Source of the DNA: Methylotenera sp. | Lineage (GTDB): Bacteria; Pseudomonadota; Gammaproteobacteria; Burkholderiales; Methylophilaceae | NCBI GenBank assembly: GCA_030655015.1 | Contig: JAURWJ010000101.1 | Span: 1-64,000 of the forward strand | Length of the DNA stretch: 64,000 bases | Direction of reading: 5' to 3' | Shown: piece by piece, positions 7,845 to 16,171 of the stretch | How the letters are laid out: each line of letters begins with the position of its first letter | Numbering within the stretch: position 1 is the first letter of the stretch | The notes under the pieces: generated by a model | The model's input: the letters and a program-made list of their open reading frames with translations, nothing else | Database searches by the model: none | Told to the model about the DNA's origin: nothing | Made by a program: the position numbers and the translations under genes

Positions 7845-9023
7845 ATGATTTTACGAACACGTCATCTTGAGTTGCTAAAGCGACAGCTTGTCAATTTTCC
7901 TGTGGTTGCTATTTTGGGAGCACGGCAAGTTGGCAAAACCACGCTTGCAAGGCAGTTGGAGGATGGTTGGGATGGCCCTAAGCGCCATTTTGATCTAGAG
8001 GATCCTGATGATCAGGCGCGCCTTGCTGATCCAGCTTTTGTCCTGCGGGAGTTGAAGGGCTTAGTGGTGCTGGACGAGATTCAGCTTCGCCCGGATATTT
8101 TTCCATTGTTGCGAGTGTTAGCGGATAGACCTAATATGCCAGCTCGCTTCTTACTCCTTGGTAGTGCGGCTCCTGAATTATTGAAACATACCGCCGAGAG
8201 TCTGGCAGGTCGAGTTGTCTTTCACGAGTTGAGTGGGCTAGCGTTGGATGAAATTGCGCCATTTGCCACTGAACCTGATTGGCTGGATACACGTTGGCTG
8301 CGTGGAGGGTTTCCGCGTGCTTTGCTCGCGAACGATATACAGCTTAGCCGTGAGTGGCGTGAAGCGTTTATTCGCACATATCTTGAGCGCGATTTGCCGC
8401 AATTAGGCATTCATCTGCCAGCGCTGACACTGCGCCGCTTTTGGACCATGCTGGCGCATTACCACGGGCAAACTTGGAATGGAAGTGAGTTGGCTCGGGC
8501 TTTGGGTGTGAGTGACAAGACTGTGTCGCGCTATCTGGATATTCTGGAGGGGACATTCATGGCGTTTCGTTTGGCGCCTTGGCATGCAAACATCGGCAAG
8601 CGCGAAGTTAAAGCTCCTAAAGTCTATGTGGCGGATACTGGCTTGCTGCATAGCTTGCTGGGAATCGGCGAAAGAGATGCTTTGCTGGCGCACCCTAAAT
8701 GTGGCGCTTCTTGGGAAGGTTTTGTTTTGCGAGAGATCATACGCCAGACTGGGGCAAAGCGCGATGAGGCATTTTTCTGGGGAGTACACGGTGGCGCAGA
8801 GCTGGATTTGCTAATCCTTCAGAATGGCCGTCGCTTGGGGTTTGAAATAAAATTAACAAAATCGCCACAGGTAACCGCGTCGATGCGTTCGGCAAAAACA
8901 GCTTTGGGGCTAGATCATTTGTATGTGATGTGCCACGGCGAGGGTGAGCTCTGGCCATTGACGGAGGGAGTGACTGCTGTTCCTGCGGCTTGTATGGCTT
9001 CGGAGCAGTGGCTCAAGCTATAG
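7845..9023 (+). CDS. AAA+ ATPase with C-terminal DUF4143 domain
   Basis: The Walker A motif is GARQVGKTT near residue 24 and the Walker B is GLVVLDEIQ near residue 75. The later ERDLPQLG and the SDKTVSRYLDILEGTF stretch (winged-helix-like), followed by a C-terminal nuclease-like DUF4143 part (ELDLLILQNGRRLGFEIKLT), are standard for this family. These ATPases are very common in bacteria and archaea and often sit with mobile or TA genes, but their role is unknown. The D-E-K arrangement near the C-terminus recalls PD-(D/E)XK nucleases. Start ATG 7845 fits the family better than the track start at 7797, which lies in the inverted repeat. Confidence 0.85.
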   Translation: MILRTRHLELLKRQLVNFPVVAILGARQVGKTTLARQLEDGWDGPKRHFDLEDPDDQARLADPAFVLRELKGLVVLDEIQLRPDIFPLLRVLADRPNMPARFLLLGSAAPELLKHTAESLAGRVVFHELSGLALDEIAPFATEPDWLDTRWLRGGFPRALLANDIQLSREWREAFIRTYLERDLPQLGIHLPALTLRRFWTMLAHYHGQTWNGSELARALGVSDKTVSRYLDILEGTFMAFRLAPWHANIGKREVKAPKVYVADTGLLHSLLGIGERDALLAHPKCGASWEGFVLREIIRQTGAKRDEAFFWGVHGGAELDLLILQNGRRLGFEIKLTKSPQVTASMRSAKTALGLDHLYVMCHGEGELWPLTEGVTAVPAACMASEQWLKL

Positions 9024-9133
9024 AATTGCTAGGTAATCTCCCCATTATTAACTGCAGTTAAAAGTAGAAACTAAGGCGCCAGGTATATAAATTGATCGTT
9101 TTATGAAAAGTTAAATAGTTTGCAGTCACTTAA

Positions 9134-9175
9134 TTTTGCCTGTATATTTAATTATTGTTAATTTGGCAGGCAAAA
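9134..9175. promoter_or_regulatory. Inverted repeat upstream of the nucleotidyltransferase gene
   Basis: TTTTGCCTG (9134-9142) and CAGGCAAAA (9167-9175) form a 9-bp inverted repeat around an AT-rich spacer containing a TATATTTAA-like -10 region. It ends two bases before ATG 9178. This is consistent with an operator for the XRE protein encoded by the second gene. Confidence 0.5.
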
Positions 9176-9177
9176 AA

Positions 9178-10197
9178 ATGAAGCAACTCTCAGATCAGCA
9201 AAGATTATTTTTAGTTGAGTCAGATCAGCTTTATCGTATTTTTAGAGAGATGGTTTGGCGCCAAAATGATTATCGCTATGGTATGCGTTGGAAAAACGTG
9301 AACGGCAACGATTATCTTGTACGTTTAACTAGCGCATCAGGGCATGGAAGGTCCTTAGGGGTAAGGTCTGAGAGCACTGAAGCTATCTACCAGAATTTTC
9401 AAGAAGGTAGAGCACTTGCTTTGGATAAATTTTCCGGGCTTAAAGATAAGCTTGCCATTCAAACACGCTTGAATCGTGCCATGCGCTTAGGTCGATTGCC
9501 CACAGTGGTTGCTGAAATTTTATTAAAGCTTGACGAGGTTCAGGCATTGTCTGAGTTTAGGGTGGTGGGAACCCATGCGCTTTTTGCCTATGAGGCGATG
9601 GGGGCGGTTGAGTTTAAGATGGAGCTCTTGGCTTCAGGTGATGTTGATCTTTTATATGACATTCGCCAGCATATCTCGATAGTTGCAAAAAAGTTAGATG
9701 GTCATGGCTTATTGGGCTTACTTAAAAAAGTGGATAAAACATTTGAAGTGAAAGCGAGTGAGCGTTTTAGAGCTGTCAATAAAGATGGGTTTATGGTTGA
9801 TTTTATTACTCAAGACAAAGGCATGTCTTATGTAAAGCCTGTGGCAATGTCTGCTGGAGATCTTGAGTTGGTTGAAGTGCCTAATTTAGAGTGGTTGGCA
9901 AATTCACCACGGGTTGAATCTATAGTAATTGCCTCAAGCGGATTACCTGTTCTAATGCCCGTGCCAGACCCGAGGGCGTTTTCCTTGCATAAGGCATGGC
10001 TATCTCAGCAAGCTGATCGAGAGCCTGTAAAAAAACAACGCGATTTTAACCAAGCGGTCATGGTGCTTAAATTACTACAAGAGTATTTACCAAACTTCCC
10101 AATTAAACCTGATGAGATGAGATACTTTCCAAAAGAAGTGGTGCAGTCATCTATTGCCAGCTTAACGCAAGGTTTAAGCGGGTTAGAAAACGCCTGA
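9178..10197 (+). CDS. GSU2403-type nucleotidyltransferase-fold protein, probable TA component
   Basis: The protein of 339 residues has a central VVGTHALFAYEAMG followed by GDVDLLYDIR, the nucleotidyltransferase motif of the GSU2403 family. The N-terminal region (WRQNDYRYGMRWKN) matches the same family. Members are found beside XRE regulators, as here, and are thought to be toxins like AbiEii, but this is inference. Start ATG 9178 is chosen over TTG 9136, which lies inside the inverted repeat. Its TGA touches the XRE reading frame. Confidence 0.7.
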   Translation: MKQLSDQQRLFLVESDQLYRIFREMVWRQNDYRYGMRWKNVNGNDYLVRLTSASGHGRSLGVRSESTEAIYQNFQEGRALALDKFSGLKDKLAIQTRLNRAMRLGRLPTVVAEILLKLDEVQALSEFRVVGTHALFAYEAMGAVEFKMELLASGDVDLLYDIRQHISIVAKKLDGHGLLGLLKKVDKTFEVKASERFRAVNKDGFMVDFITQDKGMSYVKPVAMSAGDLELVEVPNLEWLANSPRVESIVIASSGLPVLMPVPDPRAFSLHKAWLSQQADREPVKKQRDFNQAVMVLKLLQEYLPNFPIKPDEMRYFPKEVVQSSIASLTQGLSGLENA

Positions 10198-10547
10198 TTG
10201 TAAACGGTCAGTTTGGAAGAGACCTGAGTCGCGCTCGCGGGGATGCGGGTCTGAGTCAGCAGGCTCTGGCCGAACGTATCGGCGTTAGCCGAGATCTGAT
10301 CTTGCGTATGGAAAAAGGCGACAATGTTGGCATTCACCACATACTCGCCGCTTTGCAGGCGGTTGGGCGCAAGCTAAGTTTGGTAGAAGACGCGGCCGTA
10401 GTTGCTGGCAGTTTTGATGCATTCTATCAGGAGCGTTTTCGCAATTTGCTTGAAGCAGACATGCATGCAAATCAAGAGGAGGTGTTTAATGCGGGCATCG
10501 TTAAGCCTGTTGATGCTCCACGAATAAGGGTGGTTAATTGGAACTAA
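10194..10547 (+). CDS. XRE-family helix-turn-helix protein with non-canonical start
   Basis: The frame encodes GQFGRDLSRARGDAGLSQQALAERIGVSRDLILRMEKG, a complete Cro/CI helix-turn-helix, then about 70 more residues. No ATG, GTG or TTG in this frame precedes the domain. The candidates are CTG 10194 or ATT 10197 at the stop codon of the previous gene. The ORF track's start at 10302 would cut the helix-turn-helix in half. Translation by re-initiation, or a fusion through frameshifting, is possible. It is likely the antitoxin or repressor partner of the upstream nucleotidyltransferase. Confidence 0.65.
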   Translation: MIVNGQFGRDLSRARGDAGLSQQALAERIGVSRDLILRMEKGDNVGIHHILAALQAVGRKLSLVEDAAVVAGSFDAFYQERFRNLLEADMHANQEEVFNAGIVKPVDAPRIRVVNWN

Positions 10548-10559
10548 GCTGATTATTTG

Positions 10560-10730
10560 GTGACTTGTGAAAAATTAGGCCGCGAACCAAATCATCCATA
10601 CTCAGGGCAGTTTAGATTGCGCTTAAAACCAGAGCTGCATGCAAGAGCAGCTATAGCAGCAGAAACTAAGGGAAAAAGTCTTAACACTTGGGTTTCAGAA
10701 GTAATAGAAAGAAGTATCGCCTCTGCCTAA
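10560..10730 (+). pseudogene. HicB-type antitoxin C-terminal remnant
   Basis: A short frame too small for the track reads KLGREPNHPYSGQFRLRLKP, then ELHARAAIAAETKGKSLNTW. This is the C-terminal ribbon-helix-helix of HicB antitoxins. The N-terminal partial RNase H-like half and the HicA toxin are missing. A GTG at 10560 could start it, giving 56 residues, but it is most likely a leftover. Confidence 0.6.
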
Positions 10731-10772
10731 TAGAACGAGATGAAGCTGCTAGTCAGGTAATAATTATTTGGT

Positions 10773-11066
10773 TTGATAACTATCCCTGAGCACTACAGCG
10801 TTATTCGGTATATGCAGGACAAATATGTTTGTCGAATATGTGAAACATTTACTTTAGCTCGCGCCCCTAAGTCCATTATTCCTAATGGACAATCCGGGTT
10901 TATTGCCGAAGTTGTGGCGGCTTATGCGGATGAGCGGGTTTTTTCACAAAATGAGAATGGACAGTTCTGTTGGCGTTTTGATGTGCATCCAAATTTACGC
11001 ACGATTCACCATGTGGCGGGTGGGGCGTTTTTTGTTACTGGTCACGCAATTCAAGCCCATATTTAG
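10773..11066 (+). pseudogene. Probable IS66-family transposase remnant
   Basis: The start IPEHYSVIRYMQDKYVCRICE, with a CxxC pair and then ARAPKSIIPNGQ, resembles the zinc-finger segment of IS66 TnpC (xVIRxxRPKYxCxxC). The following GFIAEVVAAYADE may correspond to the next TnpC block in altered form. No inverted repeats or other IS66 genes are present. The rest of the frame is not recognisable. Confidence 0.45.
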
Positions 11067-11104
11067 CTTTTGCAAATCAATTGCTTAAGCGCCTATAATA
11101 AACC

Positions 11105-11596
11105 ATGTTTTACCTTAACCTTTTCAAGGCATTAAAAACGCATAACATTGATTACCTGTTAGTCGGTGGCTTAGCGATGAACTTGCATGGTGTGCCACGC
11201 ATGACCATGGATGTGGATTTAGTGATTGCATTAGACTCTGGCAACATAGCCAAGTTAGCAGGTTTAGCAAAAGAACTTGGTCTTTACCCTAATGTGCCAG
11301 TTAAGCTGGAAGACCTTGCAGACGCCAATAAACGGGATGCATTATTGGCAGAAAAAAACTTGATTGCGCTATCGTTAATTAGCAACACGCCTGCCACACC
11401 AACTGTGGATATTGTGATTCATCATCCGCTTGATTTTCAAAAGGCATTTGCCAGGGCTGTGCAACGAGACATCTCTGGCACTCCCGTCATGTTGGCTTGC
11501 ATCGAAGATATGATTGCGCTGAAAAAAGCCGCAGGGCGTGCGCAGGATTTGTCGGACATTACACATTTGGAGCGCTTTTTACGTGACACAAACTAA
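11105..11596 (+). CDS. Nucleotidyltransferase of the AbiEii/DUF6036-like group
   Basis: The N-terminus YLLVGGLAMNLHGVPRMTMDVDLVI has the glycine pair and RxTxDxD-type motif of nucleotidyltransferase toxins or their relatives. The later VMLACIEDMIALKKAAGRAQDLSDI matches the family end (I.DLIalK..agR..DL.Di). Its length of 163 residues is typical. The gene overlaps a small downstream reading frame that is likely its partner. Confidence 0.78.
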   Translation: MFYLNLFKALKTHNIDYLLVGGLAMNLHGVPRMTMDVDLVIALDSGNIAKLAGLAKELGLYPNVPVKLEDLADANKRDALLAEKNLIALSLISNTPATPTVDIVIHHPLDFQKAFARAVQRDISGTPVMLACIEDMIALKKAAGRAQDLSDITHLERFLRDTN

Positions 11597-11786
11597 CAAT
11601 CAACCTACAACTGAACCTAATGGTTTCAGCTATTACGTTAGTGATGAGCAACTTGCGGCATTTGCCAGGTTATCAATGATAGAGCGCTTGCAGTGGGTGG
11701 ATGATGCCAGACTTTTTACGTTAATGACGCAAACGCCTGAGACTAAAGCGCGGCATGAGTTTTTACGTAAAGGTGTGCAACGTTAA
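11583..11786 (+). CDS. Small partner protein of the nucleotidyltransferase module
   Basis: From GTG 11583, 14 bases inside the preceding gene, this encodes 67 residues with YVSDEQLAAFARLSMIERLQWVDDARLFTLM and a basic end. Short proteins with a similar sequence occur next to such nucleotidyltransferases and may be antitoxins; here that is inferred from the overlap. The track's earlier start lies entirely within the other gene. Confidence 0.55.
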   Translation: MTQTNNQPTTEPNGFSYYVSDEQLAAFARLSMIERLQWVDDARLFTLMTQTPETKARHEFLRKGVQR

Positions 11787-11838
11787 ATATTTAGTAATGC
11801 AACAATAAAATTTTAAAAAGATTACTCGGTTAAACACT

Positions 11839-12996
11839 ATGCGGCGCATCTTAATTATATTTGTAATCATTGCGGGCCTCGGCGCTGTATTCTGGTGGTT
11901 TAATCGCCCGCAGCCCATTACTGTTGCGCTGGTTGAGGTTGAGCGTGGCAATGTGGAGTCCAGCGTGGCAAACACACGTGCAGGGAGCGTGGAGGCTTGT
12001 CAGCGTACGCGGCTGTCGCCGATTAGCGGTGGGCGGATTGCGTACCTTGGCGTTAAAAAAGGCGATCACGTTAAAAAAGGGCAGGTGTTGCTGCGGTTAT
12101 GGAACGATGACCAGCAAGCGCAAAGTCATTTAGCGCAAACGCAGGTGGCAAGCAGCCAGAAGCGCATTGCTGAAGTATGCGCCATGGCCGATAACGCTGA
12201 ACGTGAGGCTGGGCGCATGGCCAAGTTACGTGCAAAAGGTTTTATTTCAGAAGGTGGCGAGGAAAAAGCGCGTTACGAGGCGCAATCGCGCCGTGCCGCC
12301 TGCGAGGCTTCACGTGCAGATGTTGTCCAAGCGCAGGCACGCGTAAAAGTGACAAAAGTGGAGCAGGACCGTACCGTATTGGTTGCGCCATTTGATGGTA
12401 TTGTGGCGGATATTGTCGGTGAACTTGGTGAGTACACTACGCCATCACCCCCAGGTGTAGCCACGCCGCCAGCTATTGATCTGATTGATGATACTTGCCT
12501 GTATATCGAGGCGCCAATGGATGAGGTGGATGCGCCAAAAATACAGGTGGGTCAATCGGCACGGGTTTCTTTGGATGCGTTGCCAGGCAAGGTTTTGCCG
12601 GGGCACGTAAAACGTGTTGCGCCTTATGTGGTGGCGGTAGAAAAACAGGCGCGTACCGTTGATGTTGAAGTGTTGCTAGATAACGCCGACGACAACAAGC
12701 AGCTATTGGTGGGTTACAGTGCAGATGTGGAGATTGTGCTGGATAGCCACGCCAACGTGTTGCGCGTGGCAACTTCAACCTTAATTGAGGGCAACAAGGT
12801 GTTGCTTTATCTGCCTGAGAGAAGAACGCTGGAATTACGCGCGGTTAAAACCGGCATTACCAACTGGGAATATACCGAGATCATAGATGGCCTGAAACAG
12901 GGCGATCGCATTGTAGCCTCGCTGGAGCGTGAAGGTGTTAAAGCGGGCGCTCGTGTCACCCCCGAAACCAATTCTGCTGCAAGCAAGACGAAGTAA
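11839..12996 (+). CDS. MacA-like periplasmic adaptor (membrane fusion protein)
   Basis: An N-terminal membrane anchor (IFVIIAGLGAVFWWF) is followed by the barrel-sandwich half GGRIAYLGVKKGDHVKKGQVL. A coiled-coil hairpin spans about residues 95-170, the second half is APFDGIVADIVGELGEY, and a beta-barrel and membrane-proximal domain close it. This is the RND/MacA-type adaptor layout. In the periplasm it would link the inner-membrane ABC exporter encoded just downstream to an outer-membrane channel. No TolC gene is in the window, so it would use one elsewhere. First gene of a tight four-gene operon. Confidence 0.85.
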   Translation: MRRILIIFVIIAGLGAVFWWFNRPQPITVALVEVERGNVESSVANTRAGSVEACQRTRLSPISGGRIAYLGVKKGDHVKKGQVLLRLWNDDQQAQSHLAQTQVASSQKRIAEVCAMADNAEREAGRMAKLRAKGFISEGGEEKARYEAQSRRAACEASRADVVQAQARVKVTKVEQDRTVLVAPFDGIVADIVGELGEYTTPSPPGVATPPAIDLIDDTCLYIEAPMDEVDAPKIQVGQSARVSLDALPGKVLPGHVKRVAPYVVAVEKQARTVDVEVLLDNADDNKQLLVGYSADVEIVLDSHANVLRVATSTLIEGNKVLLYLPERRTLELRAVKTGITNWEYTEIIDGLKQGDRIVASLEREGVKAGARVTPETNSAASKTK

Positions 12997-13002
12997 CACA
13001 AT

Positions 13003-13728
13003 ATGTCACAAGCTGACGAACGCCTTGTAGTGTTGAACGGAATAGAGCGTACTTTTTATCTTGGTGACAGCCAAGTGCATGCTCTGCGCGATGTTGATTT
13101 AACTATCACACGCGGCGAGTATATTGCAGTGATGGGGCCATCCGGCTCAGGTAAATCCACGCTATTAAATTTAATCGGGTTGCTGGATCGCCCAGATGCT
13201 GGTACTTATCATCTGGAAGGCCGGGATGTCACCACGCTAAATCCAGATGAGCTTGCCAAGGTGCGGAGCGAGCGCATCGGTTTTATCTTCCAGAGTTTTC
13301 ATCTGGTTCCACGTCTTACCGCAGCCGCTAATATAGAACTGCCGCTTACCTTGGCAGGGATTTCATCAAACGAACGCACTAAACGCGTAGCACAGGCACT
13401 TAACGAATATGGTTTGGCGGACCGTGCGCATCATCTCCCTAATCAGCTTTCTGGCGGGCAGCGCCAGCGTGTTGCCATTGCCCGCGCCACCATTCTACGC
13501 CCTGCAGTACTGTTGGCTGATGAGCCGACTGGTAATCTTGACCGCGCCACAGGAGAAGAAGTGGTGCGACTATTAGAGGCGCTGAATGCGCAGGGCATGA
13601 CGCTGATTGTAGTGACACATGATCAGGCGTTGGGTGCGCGTGCACGACGGCAGCTAAAAATGGAGGACGGCAGTATTGTCGGTGACACCAACGTCATGGT
13701 CAGTATGGCTGCAGGCGTTGTAACTTAA
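13003..13728 (+). CDS. ABC transporter ATPase, MacB/LolD type
   Basis: Walker A is GPSGSGKST, the signature is LSGGQRQRV, Walker B is VLLADEPTGNLD, and the H-loop is VVTHD. The spacing and LNLIGLLDRPD stretch match the LolD/MacB/FtsE subfamily that powers mechanotransmission rather than substrate translocation through the membrane. It begins six bases after the adaptor gene. It should pair with one or both of the two downstream FtsX-type permeases. Confidence 0.93.
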   Translation: MSQADERLVVLNGIERTFYLGDSQVHALRDVDLTITRGEYIAVMGPSGSGKSTLLNLIGLLDRPDAGTYHLEGRDVTTLNPDELAKVRSERIGFIFQSFHLVPRLTAAANIELPLTLAGISSNERTKRVAQALNEYGLADRAHHLPNQLSGGQRQRVAIARATILRPAVLLADEPTGNLDRATGEEVVRLLEALNAQGMTLIVVTHDQALGARARRQLKMEDGSIVGDTNVMVSMAAGVVT

Positions 13729-13743
13729 CCGCGAAGGTTTACT

Positions 13744-14952
13744 TTGAAGACCCTTGATATACTTCGCTATGCTCGTGATGCCGTCACCGGAACGCCATTG
13801 CGCACGGGTTTGCTGTTGTTGGCGATGTCGATTGGTGTAGCCGCCATTGTAATTTTAACTGCGCTGGGTGACGGTGCGCGTCGTTACGTGGTGGGTCAGT
13901 TTTCTGCGATTGGTACCAATCTGGTGATTGTGCTTCCTGGACGTTCAGAAACACGCGGCTTTAACCCGATCAACCTTGTGACCAGTACGCCGAGAGATTT
14001 AACCACCAACGATGCCGTGGCCTTGCTTAGGCTGCCGGGCGTGCAGCGGATATCACCGCTTGTGGTAGGCACAACCGAAATCAACGCGGCAGGAAAGTTG
14101 CGCGAAGCGATGATGATCGGTACCAATGACGATTTCATCAAGGTGCGCCAGATGAAGCTGTCACTGGGGCGGTTTTTATCTAAAGATGATCTGGGTCGAG
14201 GTTCAGCAGAAGTGGTTTTGGGTGCGCTGATCCGTGAGGAAATTTTTGGCGCAGAAAATCCACTTGGCAAAACCGTACGTGTTGGCGATAGGCGGTTGCG
14301 AGTAGTGGGAGTGCTGAGCGAAGGCGGGCAGGGGATGGGGATGACAACGGATGAGTTATTGATTGTGCCTGTTGCCACCGCGCAAGCGATGCTGAATACT
14401 AATACTTTGTTTCGTATTTTGGTGGAGGTGCGTAGTCGAGAACAAATCAGCGAGGTTAAAGCGAGCGTTTTAAAAATGATTACCCAACGTCATGAGGGTG
14501 AAGAAGATGTTACGGTGATTACGCAAGATGCAATACTTGAGACTTTTGACAAAATACTGGGGGTGTTGACGCTCGGCGTTTCAGGAATTGCTGCAATCAG
14601 TCTGGCCGTAGCTGGTATTCTGGTGATGAATGTTATGCTGGTTTCGGTTACCCAGCGTACTGCTGAAATCGGCTTGTTAAAAGCCTTGGGCGCCACCGCT
14701 GCAACTGTGCGTCAGCTATTTATGGTGGAAGCGCTGTTGCTATCGCTTGCGGGTGGGCTGTTAGGCACGGGCTTAGGTTATATTGGTGCGGCTGTTATGC
14801 GACAACTTTACCCTGTCTTCCCGGCCTATCCGCCACTTTGGGCCGTACTGGCCGGCTTGGGCACAGCGTTAGCTTCCGGCTTGATATTCGGGGTCATGCC
14901 AGCAAAGCGCGCGGCACAGCTAGATCCGTTGCAGGCACTGACTAAGAGATAA
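13744..14952 (+). CDS. MacB-type ABC permease (first of two)
   Basis: This protein has an N-terminal membrane helix (TGLLLLAMSIGVAAIVILTALG), a large periplasmic MacB_PCD domain, and three C-terminal helices with the FtsX signature (RTAEIGLLKALGATAATVRQLFMVEA). TTG 13744 is used as the start. It is 402 residues long and lacks a fused ATPase domain, so it uses the separate ATPase upstream. Two bases separate it from the next permease. Confidence 0.9.
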   Translation: MKTLDILRYARDAVTGTPLRTGLLLLAMSIGVAAIVILTALGDGARRYVVGQFSAIGTNLVIVLPGRSETRGFNPINLVTSTPRDLTTNDAVALLRLPGVQRISPLVVGTTEINAAGKLREAMMIGTNDDFIKVRQMKLSLGRFLSKDDLGRGSAEVVLGALIREEIFGAENPLGKTVRVGDRRLRVVGVLSEGGQGMGMTTDELLIVPVATAQAMLNTNTLFRILVEVRSREQISEVKASVLKMITQRHEGEEDVTVITQDAILETFDKILGVLTLGVSGIAAISLAVAGILVMNVMLVSVTQRTAEIGLLKALGATAATVRQLFMVEALLLSLAGGLLGTGLGYIGAAVMRQLYPVFPAYPPLWAVLAGLGTALASGLIFGVMPAKRAAQLDPLQALTKR

Positions 14953-14954
14953 CC

Positions 14955-16157
14955 ATGCTTTTTATTGATTCATTCCGTTTCGCGCTACAGGCCATTACCT
15001 CGCACCGCCTGCGTAGCTTTTTAACCCTACTTGGTATCGCTGTCGGCATTGCATCGGTGATTTTGCTCACATCCATCGGTGAAGGCGTGCATCGTTTTGT
15101 GCTGGAGGAATTCACACAGTTTGGTACCAATATCATTGGCGTTTCCCCCGGTAAAGTAAAAACGGGCGGTCAGCCGCCCTCGGGCATTCCGACCACGGCA
15201 CGGCTTTTGACGCTGGAAGATGCCGAATCGCTCAAACAATTGCCGCATGTTACCGGTTCATCGCCCTCGGTATGGGGGAACTCTGAAGTGGAAGCTAATG
15301 GTCGGTTGCGACGCACTTTAGTTTATGGCGTTGATGCTGACTTCCTACAGATTTTTAGCGCTAAAATACAAATCGGCAGTTCCCTTCCACGTGAAGGTGC
15401 CGGAAGTTCGCGTGCGTTTGTAGTGCTTGGTTCCAAGCTGCGCAACGAGTTATTTGGCACAGCCAACCCACTCGGCGCGAGGGTGCGAATTGGCGGTCTG
15501 CATTTTCGCGTGATTGGTGTTGTAGAACCCAAAGGTCAATTCTTGGGTATAGATTTAGACGATACGGCTTATATTCCCGCAGTTAGGGCGCAGGAGTTGT
15601 ATAACCGTGAAGGCTTGATGGAGATTCATGTGCTGTATGAGGAGGGTGCGTCATCAGCTGTTGTTGCTAAAGCCGTAAGGGAGCGGTTGACGCTACGTCA
15701 CGGCAGTGAGGACTTTACCATCGTTACGCAAGAGGATATGTTGAAGACGCTTTCCAACATTCTCGATATTCTGACCATGGCGGTAGGTGCACTGGGCGGA
15801 ATTTCACTTCTGGTTGGTGGGGTAGGTATTGTGACTATCATGACAATTTCCGTGACTGAGCGCACCGGTGAAATAGGCCTGTTGGTAGCGCTAGGGGCAC
15901 GCCGCAGCACTATTTTAGGATTGTTTTTGAGTGAGTCCATCATGCTTGCGGCACTGGGCGGAGTGTTAGGCTTGCTGCTAGGAGTGGGCTTGGCGCAGTT
16001 GGTCAGATTGCTGATGCCCACATTTCCTGTGCATACGCCATGGAGCTTTGCCGTTGGCGCACTAATAATGTCCGCAATGATCGGACTGCTGGCAGGTGTG
16101 TTGCCTGCAAGGAGTGCTGCGAGGTTAGATCCGATTGAGGCATTGCGTGCAGAATAA
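14955..16157 (+). CDS. MacB-type ABC permease (second of two)
   Basis: It has the same architecture as its neighbour: one N-terminal helix, a periplasmic MacB_PCD domain, then three helices with RTGEIGLLVALGARRSTILGLFLSES. The two are clearly paralogous but well diverged. An ATPase with two distinct permeases suggests a heterodimeric exporter in place of the usual MacB homodimer. Substrate unknown; antibiotics, peptides or lipids are possible from family knowledge. Confidence 0.9.
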   Translation: MLFIDSFRFALQAITSHRLRSFLTLLGIAVGIASVILLTSIGEGVHRFVLEEFTQFGTNIIGVSPGKVKTGGQPPSGIPTTARLLTLEDAESLKQLPHVTGSSPSVWGNSEVEANGRLRRTLVYGVDADFLQIFSAKIQIGSSLPREGAGSSRAFVVLGSKLRNELFGTANPLGARVRIGGLHFRVIGVVEPKGQFLGIDLDDTAYIPAVRAQELYNREGLMEIHVLYEEGASSAVVAKAVRERLTLRHGSEDFTIVTQEDMLKTLSNILDILTMAVGALGGISLLVGGVGIVTIMTISVTERTGEIGLLVALGARRSTILGLFLSESIMLAALGGVLGLLLGVGLAQLVRLLMPTFPVHTPWSFAVGALIMSAMIGLLAGVLPARSAARLDPIEALRAE

Positions 16158-16171
16158 GTTATCATAACCCC

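Noticed and set aside
8403-8814. ORFs of 100 and 128 codons antisense or out of frame within the DUF4143 ATPase gene
   Set aside because: They are shadows of a well-supported gene, with no family features of their own.
10773-11066. A complete insertion sequence
   Set aside because: Only a short zinc-finger-like stretch resembles IS66; no terminal repeats or other IS66 genes are visible.
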